From Paraburkholderia dinghuensis (GTDB lineage: Bacteria > Pseudomonadota > Gammaproteobacteria > Burkholderiales > Burkholderiaceae), in assembly GCF_003837865.1 (NCBI RefSeq), contig NZ_RQIS01000008.1, positions 215,745-279,744 on the forward strand: a stretch of DNA of 64,000 bases, given 5' to 3'. Below, piece by piece: positions 20,327-29,792 of the stretch (within the stretch, counting starts at the first letter, position 1; each line of letters begins with the position of its first letter). The notes beneath the pieces are model-generated. The model was not told the origin of the DNA. It made no database searches and worked only from the letters and a program-made list of their open reading frames with translations. The position numbers and the translations under genes were made by a program.

Positions 20327-21523
20327 ATGCGCGTGCCGACTTCCCTCACCTCCCGCGTGCGCAAGCGCTGTGCCGTGACGCATGAAAGTGCTGCACGCGT
20401 TCGCGCCTGTAGCGTTGCCGGTCCGTGTGCGCCGCGTTGCTCGCGCCCTGCCCGCCGTGCATCGCAACGCGGTGCGGCGATCATCACCGCTCTGCTCGTC
20501 GTCGCCCTTTCGGCGATTCTCGTTTCGGGCATGCTCTGGCGTCAGCAGGTGCAGTTGCGGCGCATCGAGAACCAGCGGCTCGTCGCGCAGGCCCAGTGGA
20601 TCTCGCGCGGCGCGCTCGACTGGACACGCCTCGTGCTGCGCTCGGAAGGCGATACGTCGGCGGGCGTCACCTGGCTCGGTGGCGCATGGGGCATGCCTGT
20701 CGCGAAGACGCGACTGTCCGACTTTCTCGGCCAGATCGGCGACGTGCGCGCCGAACAAGGCGCCGCCACGTATCTATCGGGTTCGATCGAGGACGCCCAG
20801 GCGCGCTTCAATCTGCGCAACCTCGTGGCGAGCTCCACGCCCGGCACATTGCAGATCAACGTCACGCAGATCGAGGCGTTCGCGCGACTTCTGCAGACGC
20901 TCGGCATCGATGGCCAGCTCGCGAAGAATACGGCCGTGTATATACGCTCGGGACTGGCGTATTCGATGACGCGCTTTCAGACGTCCTCCACGACGGCCAC
21001 GTCGACAGCGACATCGACGCAGCAACTCGCGGCTGGCGCGACGGGCGGCGCGACCTACACCGACAACCCGGGCCTGAGCGACGCCGACAGCAATAGCGCG
21101 GTCGCCCCGCTGCTGATGACGAGCGTCGATTCGCTGCTCGACGTGCCGGGCTTCACGCCCGAAGCGCTCGCGCGGCTGCGGCCTTTCGTGACGGTGCTGC
21201 CGACCACGACGCCGGTGAACATGAACACGGCGAGCGCGGAGGTGGTCGCGGCGATCATCCCCGGCATGAACCTGTCGAGCGCGCAGGCGTTTGTGGCGCG
21301 GCGGCAGAATGTGTTTTTCCGCAATCTGAGCGACGTTCAACTGGCGCTTCAGGGCGCGGGCGTGCAGGCGTCGTCCGTCGATACAACGCTGTGTGACGTC
21401 AACACGAGTTATTTTCTCGTTCATGGCCGCGTGGACCACGAGCGCGCCGAGGTAGACCGCACGACGCTCGTCTGGCGCGATCCGCTCACCCACATGACGC
21501 GCATCGTGCGCGACGAACCATGA
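20327..21523 (+). CDS. gspK: Minor pseudopilin GspK
   Basis: 398 residues, the largest pseudopilin. After an arginine-rich leader comes QRGAAIITALLVVALSAILVS; as in other GspK proteins the residue at +5 is not Glu. The C-terminal part has the helix-hairpin-like T2SSK repeats (VNMNTASAEVVAAIIPGM and the following LSSAQAFVARRQ). It caps the pseudopilus. GGGGGA lies six bases before the ATG at 20327; the ATG at 20321 overlaps the gspJ stop and would add two residues. Confidence 0.92.
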   Translation: MRVPTSLTSRVRKRCAVTHESAARVRACSVAGPCAPRCSRPARRASQRGAAIITALLVVALSAILVSGMLWRQQVQLRRIENQRLVAQAQWISRGALDWTRLVLRSEGDTSAGVTWLGGAWGMPVAKTRLSDFLGQIGDVRAEQGAATYLSGSIEDAQARFNLRNLVASSTPGTLQINVTQIEAFARLLQTLGIDGQLAKNTAVYIRSGLAYSMTRFQTSSTTATSTATSTQQLAAGATGGATYTDNPGLSDADSNSAVAPLLMTSVDSLLDVPGFTPEALARLRPFVTVLPTTTPVNMNTASAEVVAAIIPGMNLSSAQAFVARRQNVFFRNLSDVQLALQGAGVQASSVDTTLCDVNTSYFLVHGRVDHERAEVDRTTLVWRDPLTHMTRIVRDEP

Positions 21524-21557
21524 ATCCGACTGAGTCCAACATCGAAAAGAGGTGCGT

Positions 21558-22877
21558 TTGAGCACGCTGATCGTCTTGATGCCGCCACGTGACCCGGCGG
21601 TCCACTCGCAGGAATGGCAGTTGCCGGAGCTGCCGTTCCTGCTGCTCGACAAGGCGGGCAATACACAGCGCTCGGGCTGCTCGGCGCTCGCGCTCCTGCC
21701 GCGCGCCACGTCGACCGTGCTCCTGATCGCCGCGCGTGATCTGCTGACGGTAGCGACCGCTGTGCCGCCGCTCAAGGGGCCGCGACTGCGCCAGGCACTG
21801 CCGAACGTCGTAGAGGATCAGTTGATCCAGGATCCGCAGACTTGCCACCTTGCGCTCGATCCGCAGGCGCTCTCCGATGGCCGGCACAAGGTCGTGGCGA
21901 TCGATCGCGGCTGGTTCCGCTTTCTGATCGAGGGCTTTACGGCGGCCGGCCATCGTGGTCTGCGCGCCGTGCCCGTCGCGCGCTGCCTGCAGCTGCCTGA
22001 GGCACTCGAGCCGGATGAAGCGGCGCCCTCGCCGCACGAGCCAGTGATCGCCTGTGTGCTCGGCCCGGTTGTGTCGACCGCGCCGGCGCTGCTGGCCGGC
22101 ATCGTGTCCGACCAGGCGTTCTCGGCGCCCGGTGAGGCGCTTGAACTTGCGATCGTGCGCGGCGCATTGGAGCAAGGTCTGGCGGTGCCCGCGCAGAGCG
22201 TGTCGGCCACGATCGCGGCGCTGGCCGGCGATGCGCCCGTCACGCTCTACAGGCTGACCGGTCTGCCCGGCGAACCGTCGGGCGCGGCGTCGAAGTCGCT
22301 CGCCGCGCAACTGTCCGGCGCACAGCCGCTCACGTTTGAAACCCTCGCGCGTCGTGCGCTTTCCTGTCGCTTCGACCTCTGCCAGTTCGAATTCGCCGCG
22401 CAGCCATGGCAGCTCGATCGCGCAACGCTGCGCCGCCTGCGCGTGCCGCTCGCGCTCGTGGCTGCGTCGCTCGTGGTGGCGATCGTCGGCGCGAACGTGC
22501 AGTGGCTGATGCTTGCGCGTCAGCGCGACGCCATCAACGCCGAGATGACCGAACTGCTGCTCAACGCGTTTCCGAAGACGACCATCGTGCTCGATCCGGC
22601 CGGCCAGATGGCGCGTCAGCTACAAATGCTGCGTCTGGCTGCGGGCCAGCCCTCGCCCGATGACTTCCTCGCGCTCGCAGACGGTCTCGCGCGCTCGCTC
22701 GGTCCCGTGCCCGCGAACGCCATCGCGGCGCTCGACTACCACGACCGCCGCCTGGAAGTGACCTTCAAGCAGGGCGTCAACGTCGATGCGGACCTCACGG
22801 CACGCCTTGCACGCAACGGTCTGACCGGCACGGCGGACAGCAGCACCGGCAAATGGACGATCAGGAGCGCATCGTGA
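21558..22877 (+). CDS. gspL: Type II secretion protein GspL
   Basis: About 439 residues: a cytoplasmic actin-like part (LPFLLLDKAGNTQRSGCSAL; LRQALPNVVEDQLIQDPQTC), one membrane helix (VPLALVAASLVVAIVGANVQ near residue 300) and a periplasmic ferredoxin-like domain. GspL recruits GspE to the membrane and pairs with GspM. AGAGG is placed ideally for a TTG start at 21558; GTG at 21552 is possible but would overlap the ribosome site. The stop overlaps the gspM start. Confidence 0.9.
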   Translation: MSTLIVLMPPRDPAVHSQEWQLPELPFLLLDKAGNTQRSGCSALALLPRATSTVLLIAARDLLTVATAVPPLKGPRLRQALPNVVEDQLIQDPQTCHLALDPQALSDGRHKVVAIDRGWFRFLIEGFTAAGHRGLRAVPVARCLQLPEALEPDEAAPSPHEPVIACVLGPVVSTAPALLAGIVSDQAFSAPGEALELAIVRGALEQGLAVPAQSVSATIAALAGDAPVTLYRLTGLPGEPSGAASKSLAAQLSGAQPLTFETLARRALSCRFDLCQFEFAAQPWQLDRATLRRLRVPLALVAASLVVAIVGANVQWLMLARQRDAINAEMTELLLNAFPKTTIVLDPAGQMARQLQMLRLAAGQPSPDDFLALADGLARSLGPVPANAIAALDYHDRRLEVTFKQGVNVDADLTARLARNGLTGTADSSTGKWTIRSAS

Positions 22878-23380
22878 AGACAACGGCTTTGAGCGGCGCA
22901 TGGGCCGAATTCTGGGAAGCGCGAAACGAGCGTGAAAAATTGCTGCTGACGTGGGGTGGCGCGGTGCTGGCCGTGGCGATCGGCTGGTCGGTGCTATGGG
23001 CGCCGGCCTCTGACGGCCGCGCACAGTTGCGCGCGAGCCTGCCGGGCTTGCAGCGTCAGCTCGCGCAGATGACGGCGCAAGCCAATGAGGCGCGTGCCCT
23101 TACGGGTGCGGCGGCCAGCGTCGCGCCGGGCGGCCAGGCGCTCAAGGACGCGTTGACGGCGTCGCTGACCGACCACGGCCTCGCGGGCGGACAAGTGCAA
23201 CTGATCGGCACGACGGTGCAGGTGCAGTTGAAGAACGCGTCGTTTCCGGCCTGGACGGGTTGGCTCGACGACGTGCGCAAGCAGTTCAAGGTGCAGGTGG
23301 TCGAGGCGCACGTAACGGCGCTGAAGGCCGATGGCCAGGTCGACCTGACCGCGTCGCTGCAGCCTGCGAACGCGCACTGA
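22874..23380 (+). CDS. gspM: Type II secretion protein GspM
   Basis: 168 residues: a short cytoplasmic N-terminus (WAEFWEARNEREKLLLTWG), one membrane helix (GAVLAVAIGWSVLWAP) and a periplasmic ferredoxin-like domain (LPGLQRQLAQMTAQANEARAL onward). It stabilises GspL. The GTG at 22874 overlaps the gspL stop as GTGA and has AGGAG six bases upstream; an in-frame ATG at 22853 is less likely. Confidence 0.9.
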   Translation: MKTTALSGAWAEFWEARNEREKLLLTWGGAVLAVAIGWSVLWAPASDGRAQLRASLPGLQRQLAQMTAQANEARALTGAAASVAPGGQALKDALTASLTDHGLAGGQVQLIGTTVQVQLKNASFPAWTGWLDDVRKQFKVQVVEAHVTALKADGQVDLTASLQPANAH

Positions 23381-23417
23381 ACGCCGTCGGGCTTTGCATG
23401 AGACCGGAGATCAACGC

Positions 23418-24197
23418 ATGACGTACTGGATGCGGCGCGTGCGCGCCGTGTTGCCGTGGCTCGTGGTGGGCGTGCTGTCGAGCGCAGCGGTCCTGCTCGC
23501 GCGGATGCCCGCCGCCTGGATCGCGCCGCAGTTCGCGCGCATGACGCAAGGCCACGTGAATCTCGTCGATCCCGCGGGATCGCTTTGGCAGGGATCCGCG
23601 ACGTTGATGCTTGCGGCCGGTCAAGACCCGAACGGCGCGACGGTGCTGCCGGGCCGCATCGAATGGCGGACGGCGTTCTGGCCGCTCTTCACGGGGCGTG
23701 TGCACATGCAGATGCGCCAGACGGAGGCGATGCCCGATCCGGTCACCGTCGAGGCGACGCCGCGCGGCGCCACGATGACGGCGGGCTCGATCGACGTGCC
23801 GGCGTCGCTGCTTGCGGGGCTCGGCGCGCCGTTCAATACGCTCGATTTCGACGGCAAGGTGCGGCTCGCGTGGAGCCCGTGGCGCACGTTCGGCACGGAT
23901 GCGTTCGGACGCGTCAACATTTCGCTCACCGACATGAGCGCTCGCGTGTCGCTTGTGAAGCCGCTTGGATCGTATGAGGTGGTGGTGCAGGCGCAGGGCG
24001 CGTCGTCGACGATTGATCTCTCGACTCAGAAAGGGCCGCTGCAACTCGACGGACACGGGACGATGTCGCGCGCGTCGGCTTCGTTCGAGGGCACCGCGAG
24101 CGCGACGCCCGAGCAGCGCGAAAACCTGGCGGGTTTGCTCAATCTGCTGGGTCGCCCGTCCGGGCCGGGGACTGTCGCGCTGACTTTCACCCGCTGA
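23418..24197 (+). CDS. gspN: Type II secretion protein GspN
   Basis: 259 residues with a single N-terminal membrane anchor (VLPWLVVGVLSSAAVLLA) and a periplasmic beta-rich domain containing NLVDPAGSLWQGSATLML and the IEWRTAFWPLF block typical of GspN. GspN is an accessory component absent from some type II systems. A GGAG-like site precedes the ATG. It is the last gsp gene; the next gene is convergent. Confidence 0.88.
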   Translation: MTYWMRRVRAVLPWLVVGVLSSAAVLLARMPAAWIAPQFARMTQGHVNLVDPAGSLWQGSATLMLAAGQDPNGATVLPGRIEWRTAFWPLFTGRVHMQMRQTEAMPDPVTVEATPRGATMTAGSIDVPASLLAGLGAPFNTLDFDGKVRLAWSPWRTFGTDAFGRVNISLTDMSARVSLVKPLGSYEVVVQAQGASSTIDLSTQKGPLQLDGHGTMSRASASFEGTASATPEQRENLAGLLNLLGRPSGPGTVALTFTR

Positions 24198-24257
24198 ACC
24201 AGCGAGATGCGCCGCCGCGCGAACCGTTCGCGGCTCATGCGGCGGTTGCGTTGTGCG

Positions 24258-25886
24258 TCACTCAGGCACAGCGGATTGTGCGCGAGCGGAACTCGTTGCG
24301 GCCGCATCCGACGTGAACGTCGACACCTTGCCCGTGGCACCCGCCCCACTCTGCCCCGTCTGCGTGCCCGGACGCTGCAAAGGCGCAGGCGCGGCCATGT
24401 CGCCGGTCTCGCGCCCCATCTGCGTGACATCCCAGCCGCCGCCGAGCGCCTTCACGAGTCCCACCGACGACACCATCCGCTGCCCGTCAATGCTCGCGAG
24501 CTTCTGCTCCGCGACGAACGCCGTGGTCTGTGCGACGAGCACGTTCAGGAAACTGATGGTGCCGGCCTTGTATTCGTTGGTGACGATTGCGAGCGCATGC
24601 TGCGCCGATTCCACGGCCTGCTGCTGCACGACGACTTCCTGCGCGAGGATGCGCTGCGACGCGAGGTTGTCCTCGACGTCCTGGAACGCAGCCAGCACCG
24701 ACTGCCGGTAGGCGGCGACCTGCTGGTCATAGGCGGCGCGCGCGGCTTCGGTCTGTGCGCTGCGCAATCCGGCGTCGAAGATCGTGCCGGCGAGCGACGG
24801 ACCGAGCGTCCAGAAGCGCGACGGCATCGACAGCAGTTGCGACAACACGGAACTCTCGAAGCCGCCCGAGGCGGAGATCGTCAGCGACGGAAAGAACGCC
24901 GACATGGCCACGCCGATCTGCTCGTTCGCGGCGGCTGCCTTGCGTTCCGCCGAGGCAATATCGGGGCGGCGTTCGAGCAGCGCCGAAGGCATCGACACCG
25001 GCACCACGGGCGGCGTGGCGGTCAGCGGCGAAGGCGGGATCGAGAACGTCGAGGCCGGCTGGCCGACCAGCACCGCGATGGCATGCTCGTCCTGGGCGCG
25101 CGCGACGCCGTTGTCGATCGCCGCCGCCTGCGCCGATTGCAGCTGCGTCTGCGCCTGGATCACGTCGGCGCGGCCCGCGACGCCTTGCGCGTACTGGTTC
25201 TGCGTGAGCTGCAGCGACCTCTGGTATGCGGCGACCGTGTCGTCGAGCAGCTTTTGCTGCGTGTCCAGCGAGCGCAGCGCGAAGTACGTCTGCGCAAGCG
25301 TGGCCTGTGCGGACAGGCGCGCATTGGCGAGATCGGCTGCGGCGCCCTGCTGCCCGGCTTCCTGCGCGCCTACTGTGCGACTTACCTTGCCCCACAGGTC
25401 CGGCTCCCAGGTCGCATCGAGGCCGAGATTGAAGTTATTTGAGATGGTGCCGTTCGCGAAGTTGCCGCTCGTATTGCTTACGCGCGTTGGCGTGCGCGAA
25501 CGCGTGGCGCTCGCCGACGCACCGATCACCGGAAAGTACGCAGCCCGCGCCTCACCGACGAGTGCGCGCGCCTGCCGGTAGGCCGCGGCGAACTGGGCGA
25601 CGGTCTGATTTTGCGCATTGAGCTGATCCTGGAGCGCGTTCAGTTGCGCGTCGTTGTAGATGGTCCACCAGGCGCCGCGATCGGTCTGATCGGACGGTTG
25701 CGCGACTTTCCAGCCTTCGGGCGCTTCCTTGAACGAAGCCGGAACGGCGGCGGACGGCCGCTGATAGTTCGGGCCGACGGCACAGCCGCTCAGCTGAAAC
25801 GTCAGCGCGGCCGCGGCACACGCGAGCGTGAGCGCGCGGGCGCGGCGCGGGAAGACTTCGGGAAAACGGACGATACGGCGAGGCAT
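24258..25886 (-). CDS. Outer-membrane efflux lipoprotein (NodT/OprM type)
   Basis: 542 residues: lipoprotein signal with lipobox LSGC, then the outer-membrane factor motif AVGPNYQRP, and two tandem OEP domains (SLQLTQNQYAQGVAGRADV in repeat one; ALAIVTNEYKAGTISFLNVL in repeat two). Such proteins form the trimeric TolC-like exit duct for RND or MFS tripartite pumps. The frame begins at ATG 25886; the 47 codons upstream do not fit. Divergent from the MarR regulator and EmrB-type pump next door, which suggests it serves that pump. Confidence 0.92.
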   Translation of the reverse strand: MPRRIVRFPEVFPRRARALTLACAAAALTFQLSGCAVGPNYQRPSAAVPASFKEAPEGWKVAQPSDQTDRGAWWTIYNDAQLNALQDQLNAQNQTVAQFAAAYRQARALVGEARAAYFPVIGASASATRSRTPTRVSNTSGNFANGTISNNFNLGLDATWEPDLWGKVSRTVGAQEAGQQGAAADLANARLSAQATLAQTYFALRSLDTQQKLLDDTVAAYQRSLQLTQNQYAQGVAGRADVIQAQTQLQSAQAAAIDNGVARAQDEHAIAVLVGQPASTFSIPPSPLTATPPVVPVSMPSALLERRPDIASAERKAAAANEQIGVAMSAFFPSLTISASGGFESSVLSQLLSMPSRFWTLGPSLAGTIFDAGLRSAQTEAARAAYDQQVAAYRQSVLAAFQDVEDNLASQRILAQEVVVQQQAVESAQHALAIVTNEYKAGTISFLNVLVAQTTAFVAEQKLASIDGQRMVSSVGLVKALGGGWDVTQMGRETGDMAAPAPLQRPGTQTGQSGAGATGKVSTFTSDAAATSSARAQSAVPE

Positions 25887-26076
25887 GCAAGCAATCCTTC
25901 GATGCGGCGGGCGAGAAACTGCGCGGGCTTTATTACTAGACGCGCGGCGCGGCGCGATGATGCGCAGCGGGCTTGTCGTGTCGCGGCAATGGTAGCGCAC
26001 GCACCGCGCGCCGCGCGGAATCTGCAAGAGTAATGCTCAGACGGTTTGCGGTGTGTTACGGCGGAAACCCGGCAGG

Positions 26077-26433
26077 TTACGCGTCGTTACGGCGCCAGCG
26101 TCGAAGCGCGCGAAGGGCGTGGGCACCTGCACGGGTGCGCGGCGCGTAGGTCTTGTGCTGCGGCGCACTAGCGGCGCGGCATGCGAGCGCGTTGCAGCAA
26201 CAGGCGGCAGAGGCCGCGCCGGCATCTGCATCGCGCCGGGCGCGGCGGCGTTCCGCCCACATGTGCAGCAGAACCGCGAGCGAGCCGCCCGGCAACGCGA
26301 ACACCGCTGCGTAGACCGCGAACTTTCGCCAGCCCGTCGCCCGACGGACGGAGTTGGCTCGTGCGAACGCGAGCCGGGCCGTGTCGGTGAAAGTGCGGCC
26401 AAGGCCGCCGAGCGTGTTTTTCAGATACGGCAT
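26077..26433 (-). CDS. Small membrane protein, unknown function
   Basis: 118 codons starting MPYLKNTLGGLGRTFTDTA, with one likely membrane helix (FAVYAAVFALPGGSLAVLLH) followed by a very basic WAERRRARR stretch and a cysteine-rich, low-complexity tail. No family recognised. The first 75 residues look like a genuine small inner-membrane protein; the tail is less convincing. It lies between the efflux lipoprotein and the MarR gene, downstream of the operator-like motif at 26487, so it may be part of the same regulon. Confidence 0.5.
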   Translation of the reverse strand: MPYLKNTLGGLGRTFTDTARLAFARANSVRRATGWRKFAVYAAVFALPGGSLAVLLHMWAERRRARRDADAGAASAACCCNALACRAASAPQHKTYAPRTRAGAHALRALRRWRRNDA

Positions 26434-26583
26434 GGCGCGGTCTGAAGGCGAAAGGGAAATGAAGTGATTGCCTGTCATAATATTGACTAAGCAAGTAAAA
26501 GTCCAAATCTATTTGCGCTGCACCAATGATGGTGTTGTTTTTTACCCCGACGATGAGGCTGCCGTCCCAACGGCACGCGTTTA

Positions 26584-26609
26584 TTTATCTGCCTAAGCAG
26601 GCAAATAAA
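26584..26609. promoter_or_regulatory. Candidate MarR operator overlapping the marR promoter
   Basis: TTTAT-C-TGCCT / AGGCA-A-ATAAA around AAGC gives a palindrome matching in ten of eleven arm positions. A TAGAAT -10-like box follows at 26614-26619 and the MarR gene starts at 26657, so autoregulation is likely. A related core CTAAGCAAG lies at 26487-26495, 106 bases away, in front of the leftward genes. Confidence 0.55.
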
Positions 26610-26656
26610 CGGCTAGAATCTGCGTCCGTCCCGAAATAGTCGAATTTGTTCCCGTT

Positions 26657-27181
26657 ATGAGCGAAGCGCCCGTCCCACCCGAAAGGAACAAGCTCGAGTC
26701 GAGTCTCGGCTATTTCCTTTCGACCGCGCGCAACGTGCTGGCCGCCCGGATGGACCGTGCCGTGGCGCCGCTAGGCCTCACATCGTCGCAGATCGGTGTG
26801 ATTCTGCTGTTGTGGTACGAGCGTGCACGCACGCCAAACGAGATGTCGCGTGTGCTGTCGTACGACACCGGATCGATGACGCGCATGCTCGACCGGCTCG
26901 AAAAGAAAGGCTTCCTGGAGCGCCAACGAAGCCACGCCGACCGGCGCGTTGTGGAACTGGATCTGACGCCACTCGGGCGTGATGCAGCGCAGCAACTTCC
27001 GGATCTGATCGCGACCGTACTGAGCGAGCAACTGCGCGGCTTTTCCGCCGACGAGGTCGCGACGCTCCTGCAACTCCTGCAGCGCTTCATCGCCAACGAC
27101 GCGGCGACCGAGGTCGTCTGTGGCGGCCAGGGCGGCTTTCCGGCCGGCCTCGACACGCGGGAGCCAGGCGGCAACCGGTAA
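26657..27181 (+). CDS. MarR-family transcriptional regulator of efflux
   Basis: 174 residues with the full MarR fold: dimerisation helix LGYFLSTARNVLAARMDRAV, recognition region PNEMSRVLSYDTGSMTRMLDRLEKKGFLERQRS and the wing DRRVVELDLTPLGRDA. It most resembles EmrR/MprA-type repressors. It is flanked by an outer-membrane efflux protein and an EmrB-type pump and has a palindromic operator in its own promoter, so it probably represses the efflux genes until an aromatic ligand binds. Confidence 0.9.
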   Translation: MSEAPVPPERNKLESSLGYFLSTARNVLAARMDRAVAPLGLTSSQIGVILLLWYERARTPNEMSRVLSYDTGSMTRMLDRLEKKGFLERQRSHADRRVVELDLTPLGRDAAQQLPDLIATVLSEQLRGFSADEVATLLQLLQRFIANDAATEVVCGGQGGFPAGLDTREPGGNR

Positions 27182-27187
27182 CAGGCG

Positions 27188-27208
27188 GCGCAACAAGCGC
27201 TTTTTTTT
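27188..27208 (+). terminator. Weak terminator after the MarR gene
   Basis: GCGC-AACAA-GCGC followed by eight T, just past the regulator's stop codon. The four-bp stem is short, so termination may be partial and allow read-through into the pump gene. Confidence 0.4.
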
Positions 27209-27319
27209 CAGCTTGATAACTGTCTGGGCAGAGAATGCCGAGGCACTGAAGTGCAGACCGGCGATGTCCCGCAGATTCACGTAGCGGGCCACGGTCTGAT
27301 CTAAAAGGATTCAGGACCG

Positions 27320-28876
27320 ATGAACGCTTCAATCGCGGCGCCCTCGGCCGCCGAGCCCAGGCAACTGGCCGGCGGCACACTCGCGCTTCTCACCGTAGGC
27401 CTCGCGCTCGGCACGTTCATGGAGGTGCTCGACACCTCGATCGCGAACGTTGCCGTGCCGACCATCTCCGGCAACCTCGGCGTCGCGACCACCGAAGGCA
27501 CGTGGGTCATCTCGTCGTACTCGGTGGCGTCGGCGATCGCGGTGCCGCTTACCGGCTGGCTCGCACGGCGCGTGGGCGAAGTGCGGCTTTTCACGATATC
27601 GGTGCTGCTGTTCACGCTCGCCTCGGCGGCATGCGGGCTCGCGACGAACTTCGAAACACTGATCGCGTTCCGTCTCGTCCAGGGTCTCGTGTCCGGCCCG
27701 ATGGTGCCGCTGTCACAAACGATCCTGATGCGCTCGTATCCAGTCGCCAAACGTGGCCTCGCGCTTGGCCTCTGGGCGATGACGGTGATCGTCGCACCGA
27801 TTTTCGGGCCTGTGATGGGCGGCTGGATCACCGATAACTACACGTGGCCGTGGATCTTCTACATCAACGTGCCGATCGGGCTCTTTTCGGGCGCGTGCGC
27901 CTGGATGCTGTTGCGCGGTCGCGAGACGAAGACCACGAAGCAGCGCATCGACGCCGTGGGCCTCGCGCTACTCGTGATCGGCGTGTCGTGCCTGCAGATG
28001 ATGCTCGACCTTGGCAAGGACCGCGACTGGTTCAACTCGGCGTTCATCGTCACGCTGGCGATCATCGCTACGGTGTCGCTCGCGTTCATGCTCGCGTGGG
28101 AGTCCACGGAAAAAGAGCCGGTCGTCGATCTTTCTCTGTTCCGTGACCGCAATTTCGCACTCGGCGCGCTGATCGTCTCATTCGGCTTTATGGCGTTTTT
28201 CGGCTCGGTGGTGATCTTCCCACTCTGGCTGCAGACCGTGATGGGCTACACCGCCGGCATCGCGGGCCTCGCGACGGCGCCCGTCGGCCTGCTGGCGCTT
28301 GTGCTTTCGCCACTGATCGGGCGCAACATGCACAAGCTCGACCTGCGCATGGTCGCAAGTTTCGCATTCCTTGTTTTTGCATTTGTCTCGATCTGGAATT
28401 CGACGTTCACGCTCGACGTCCCGTTCAATCACGTCATCCTGCCGCGTCTCGTGCAGGGTATCGGCGTGGCGTGCTTCTTCGTCCCGATGACGACCATCAC
28501 GCTCTCGAGCATCCCGGACGAGCGTCTCGCCAGCGCATCGGGGCTGTCGAACTTTTTGCGCACGCTGTCGGGTGCGATCGGAACGGCAGTGAGCACGACG
28601 TTCTGGGAAAACGACGCGATCTTTCACCACGCCGTGCTCTCCGAATCGGTGAGCCGGTATTCGCAGAGCACGAACGCTTATAGCGACACGCTGTCGAGCC
28701 TTGGTGTTGCGGGGGAGGGCGTGACGGCGCAACTCAACCAGATCGTTACGCAGCAGGGCTACATGATGGCCACGAACGATTTCTTTCGAATTTCGGCTGT
28801 GCTGTTTATCGTACTGGCCGGGCTTGTATGGATTACGAAGCCGAGAAAAGGCGCGGGACCGTCAATGGGTCACTGA
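27320..28876 (+). CDS. DHA2-family MFS drug transporter (EmrB/QacA type)
   Basis: 518 residues with 14 predicted membrane helices. Characteristic motifs: LDTSIANVAVPTI in helix 1, GWLARRVGEVRLF (motif A) after helix 2 and the motif C region GPVMGGWI after helix 5. It exports drugs by proton antiport. AAAAGGATTC precedes the ATG. EmrB-type pumps normally work with a periplasmic EmrA adaptor encoded immediately upstream; no such gene is present between the MarR gene and this one, although an outer-membrane partner is encoded nearby. Confidence 0.92.
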   Translation: MNASIAAPSAAEPRQLAGGTLALLTVGLALGTFMEVLDTSIANVAVPTISGNLGVATTEGTWVISSYSVASAIAVPLTGWLARRVGEVRLFTISVLLFTLASAACGLATNFETLIAFRLVQGLVSGPMVPLSQTILMRSYPVAKRGLALGLWAMTVIVAPIFGPVMGGWITDNYTWPWIFYINVPIGLFSGACAWMLLRGRETKTTKQRIDAVGLALLVIGVSCLQMMLDLGKDRDWFNSAFIVTLAIIATVSLAFMLAWESTEKEPVVDLSLFRDRNFALGALIVSFGFMAFFGSVVIFPLWLQTVMGYTAGIAGLATAPVGLLALVLSPLIGRNMHKLDLRMVASFAFLVFAFVSIWNSTFTLDVPFNHVILPRLVQGIGVACFFVPMTTITLSSIPDERLASASGLSNFLRTLSGAIGTAVSTTFWENDAIFHHAVLSESVSRYSQSTNAYSDTLSSLGVAGEGVTAQLNQIVTQQGYMMATNDFFRISAVLFIVLAGLVWITKPRKGAGPSMGH

Positions 28877-28885
28877 CGGTCCCGC
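28853..28885. terminator. Perfect 12-bp hairpin between convergent genes
   Basis: GCGGGACCGTCA and its complement TGACGGTCCCGC enclose a nine-base loop, overlapping the pump's stop codon. No T-run follows on either strand, so it may act as a 3'-end stabiliser or a bidirectional pause site. Confidence 0.5.
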
Positions 28886-28912
28886 GGGTGACAGCTGATC
28901 GCCGGTGGGCGA

Positions 28913-29623
28913 TCACTGCATCGTGACACCACTCGTCTGAACTTCGACGCGGCGGTTGCGCGCACGGCCTTCGGCCGTGGCATTCGAGTCGACTGGCTTC
29001 GAGAAGCCGTAGCCCTGGACGTCGAACTGGCTCGCGTGCAGGCCCTTCGACGCGAGATAGCTGCGCACGGTCTGCGCCCGGCGCAGCGAGAGGCGATCGT
29101 TATAAGCCTTGGAGCCCACCGAATCCGTATGGCCGCCGATAAGCACCGTGCCGATGTTTACACCGTCGCTTTCCTTGATGAACGCGTCAAGCTTCTGCTT
29201 GCCGACCGGAAGCAGATCGGCCTTGTCGAAGGCGAAATTCGTGTCGGCTTCGAGCGTAATGGTGCGCGGCGGTGGGGGCGCTTCTACGACAGGCGGCGGC
29301 GGGGGCGGAGCCTGGACGACCGGCTGCGGCGCCTGGCAGATAAAGACGATTTCGCGCGGATCGCCCTTCGGTGCGTAGTCGGCCACGGTGCGGTCCACCG
29401 AGGAGACACGCAGCGGCTGCTTGTCGCCGCAGATTTCGTTGACCTTCTTCATACAGGTCGCCGAACTTTCAAACAAGCCGTAGCACTGTACACGGTGGGC
29501 CTGGGTGCCGTTCGCAAGCGTCACGACGTCAAGATTGTGCAGGGGCCCCGACGCGGTCGTACAACCAGTGGCGACGACGGTGAGGGCGGCCAGCGCACTG
29601 GCCGACAGAACTCGCAGTTTCAT
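28913..29623 (-). CDS. OmpA-family peptidoglycan-binding lipoprotein
   Basis: 236 residues. The N-terminal signal ends in a lipobox (VVATGC), followed by a small cysteine-containing domain, a proline-rich linker (APPPPPPVVEAPPPP) and a C-terminal OmpA domain with TVLIGGHTDSVGSKAYNDRL and the RNRRVEV end. It is expected to be anchored in the outer membrane and to bind diaminopimelate in peptidoglycan. No barrel domain is present, so it is Pal-like in architecture rather than a porin. Confidence 0.9.
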   Translation of the reverse strand: MKLRVLSASALAALTVVATGCTTASGPLHNLDVVTLANGTQAHRVQCYGLFESSATCMKKVNEICGDKQPLRVSSVDRTVADYAPKGDPREIVFICQAPQPVVQAPPPPPPVVEAPPPPRTITLEADTNFAFDKADLLPVGKQKLDAFIKESDGVNIGTVLIGGHTDSVGSKAYNDRLSLRRAQTVRSYLASKGLHASQFDVQGYGFSKPVDSNATAEGRARNRRVEVQTSGVTMQ

Positions 29624-29792
29624 TGTCGATTCGATTCAAAGATGAGGGGTTAGCTGTCCGGCACACGCCGAATCAGACCCACAATACGGGGCGCGCACTC
29701 ATCTTCTCAATCGGAGAAAGCTTAAAACTGCGACTCAATGGATGGCAGCGGATGCCGGCGAGTCATTCGACGTCCGCATTTCGCTTGCGATG

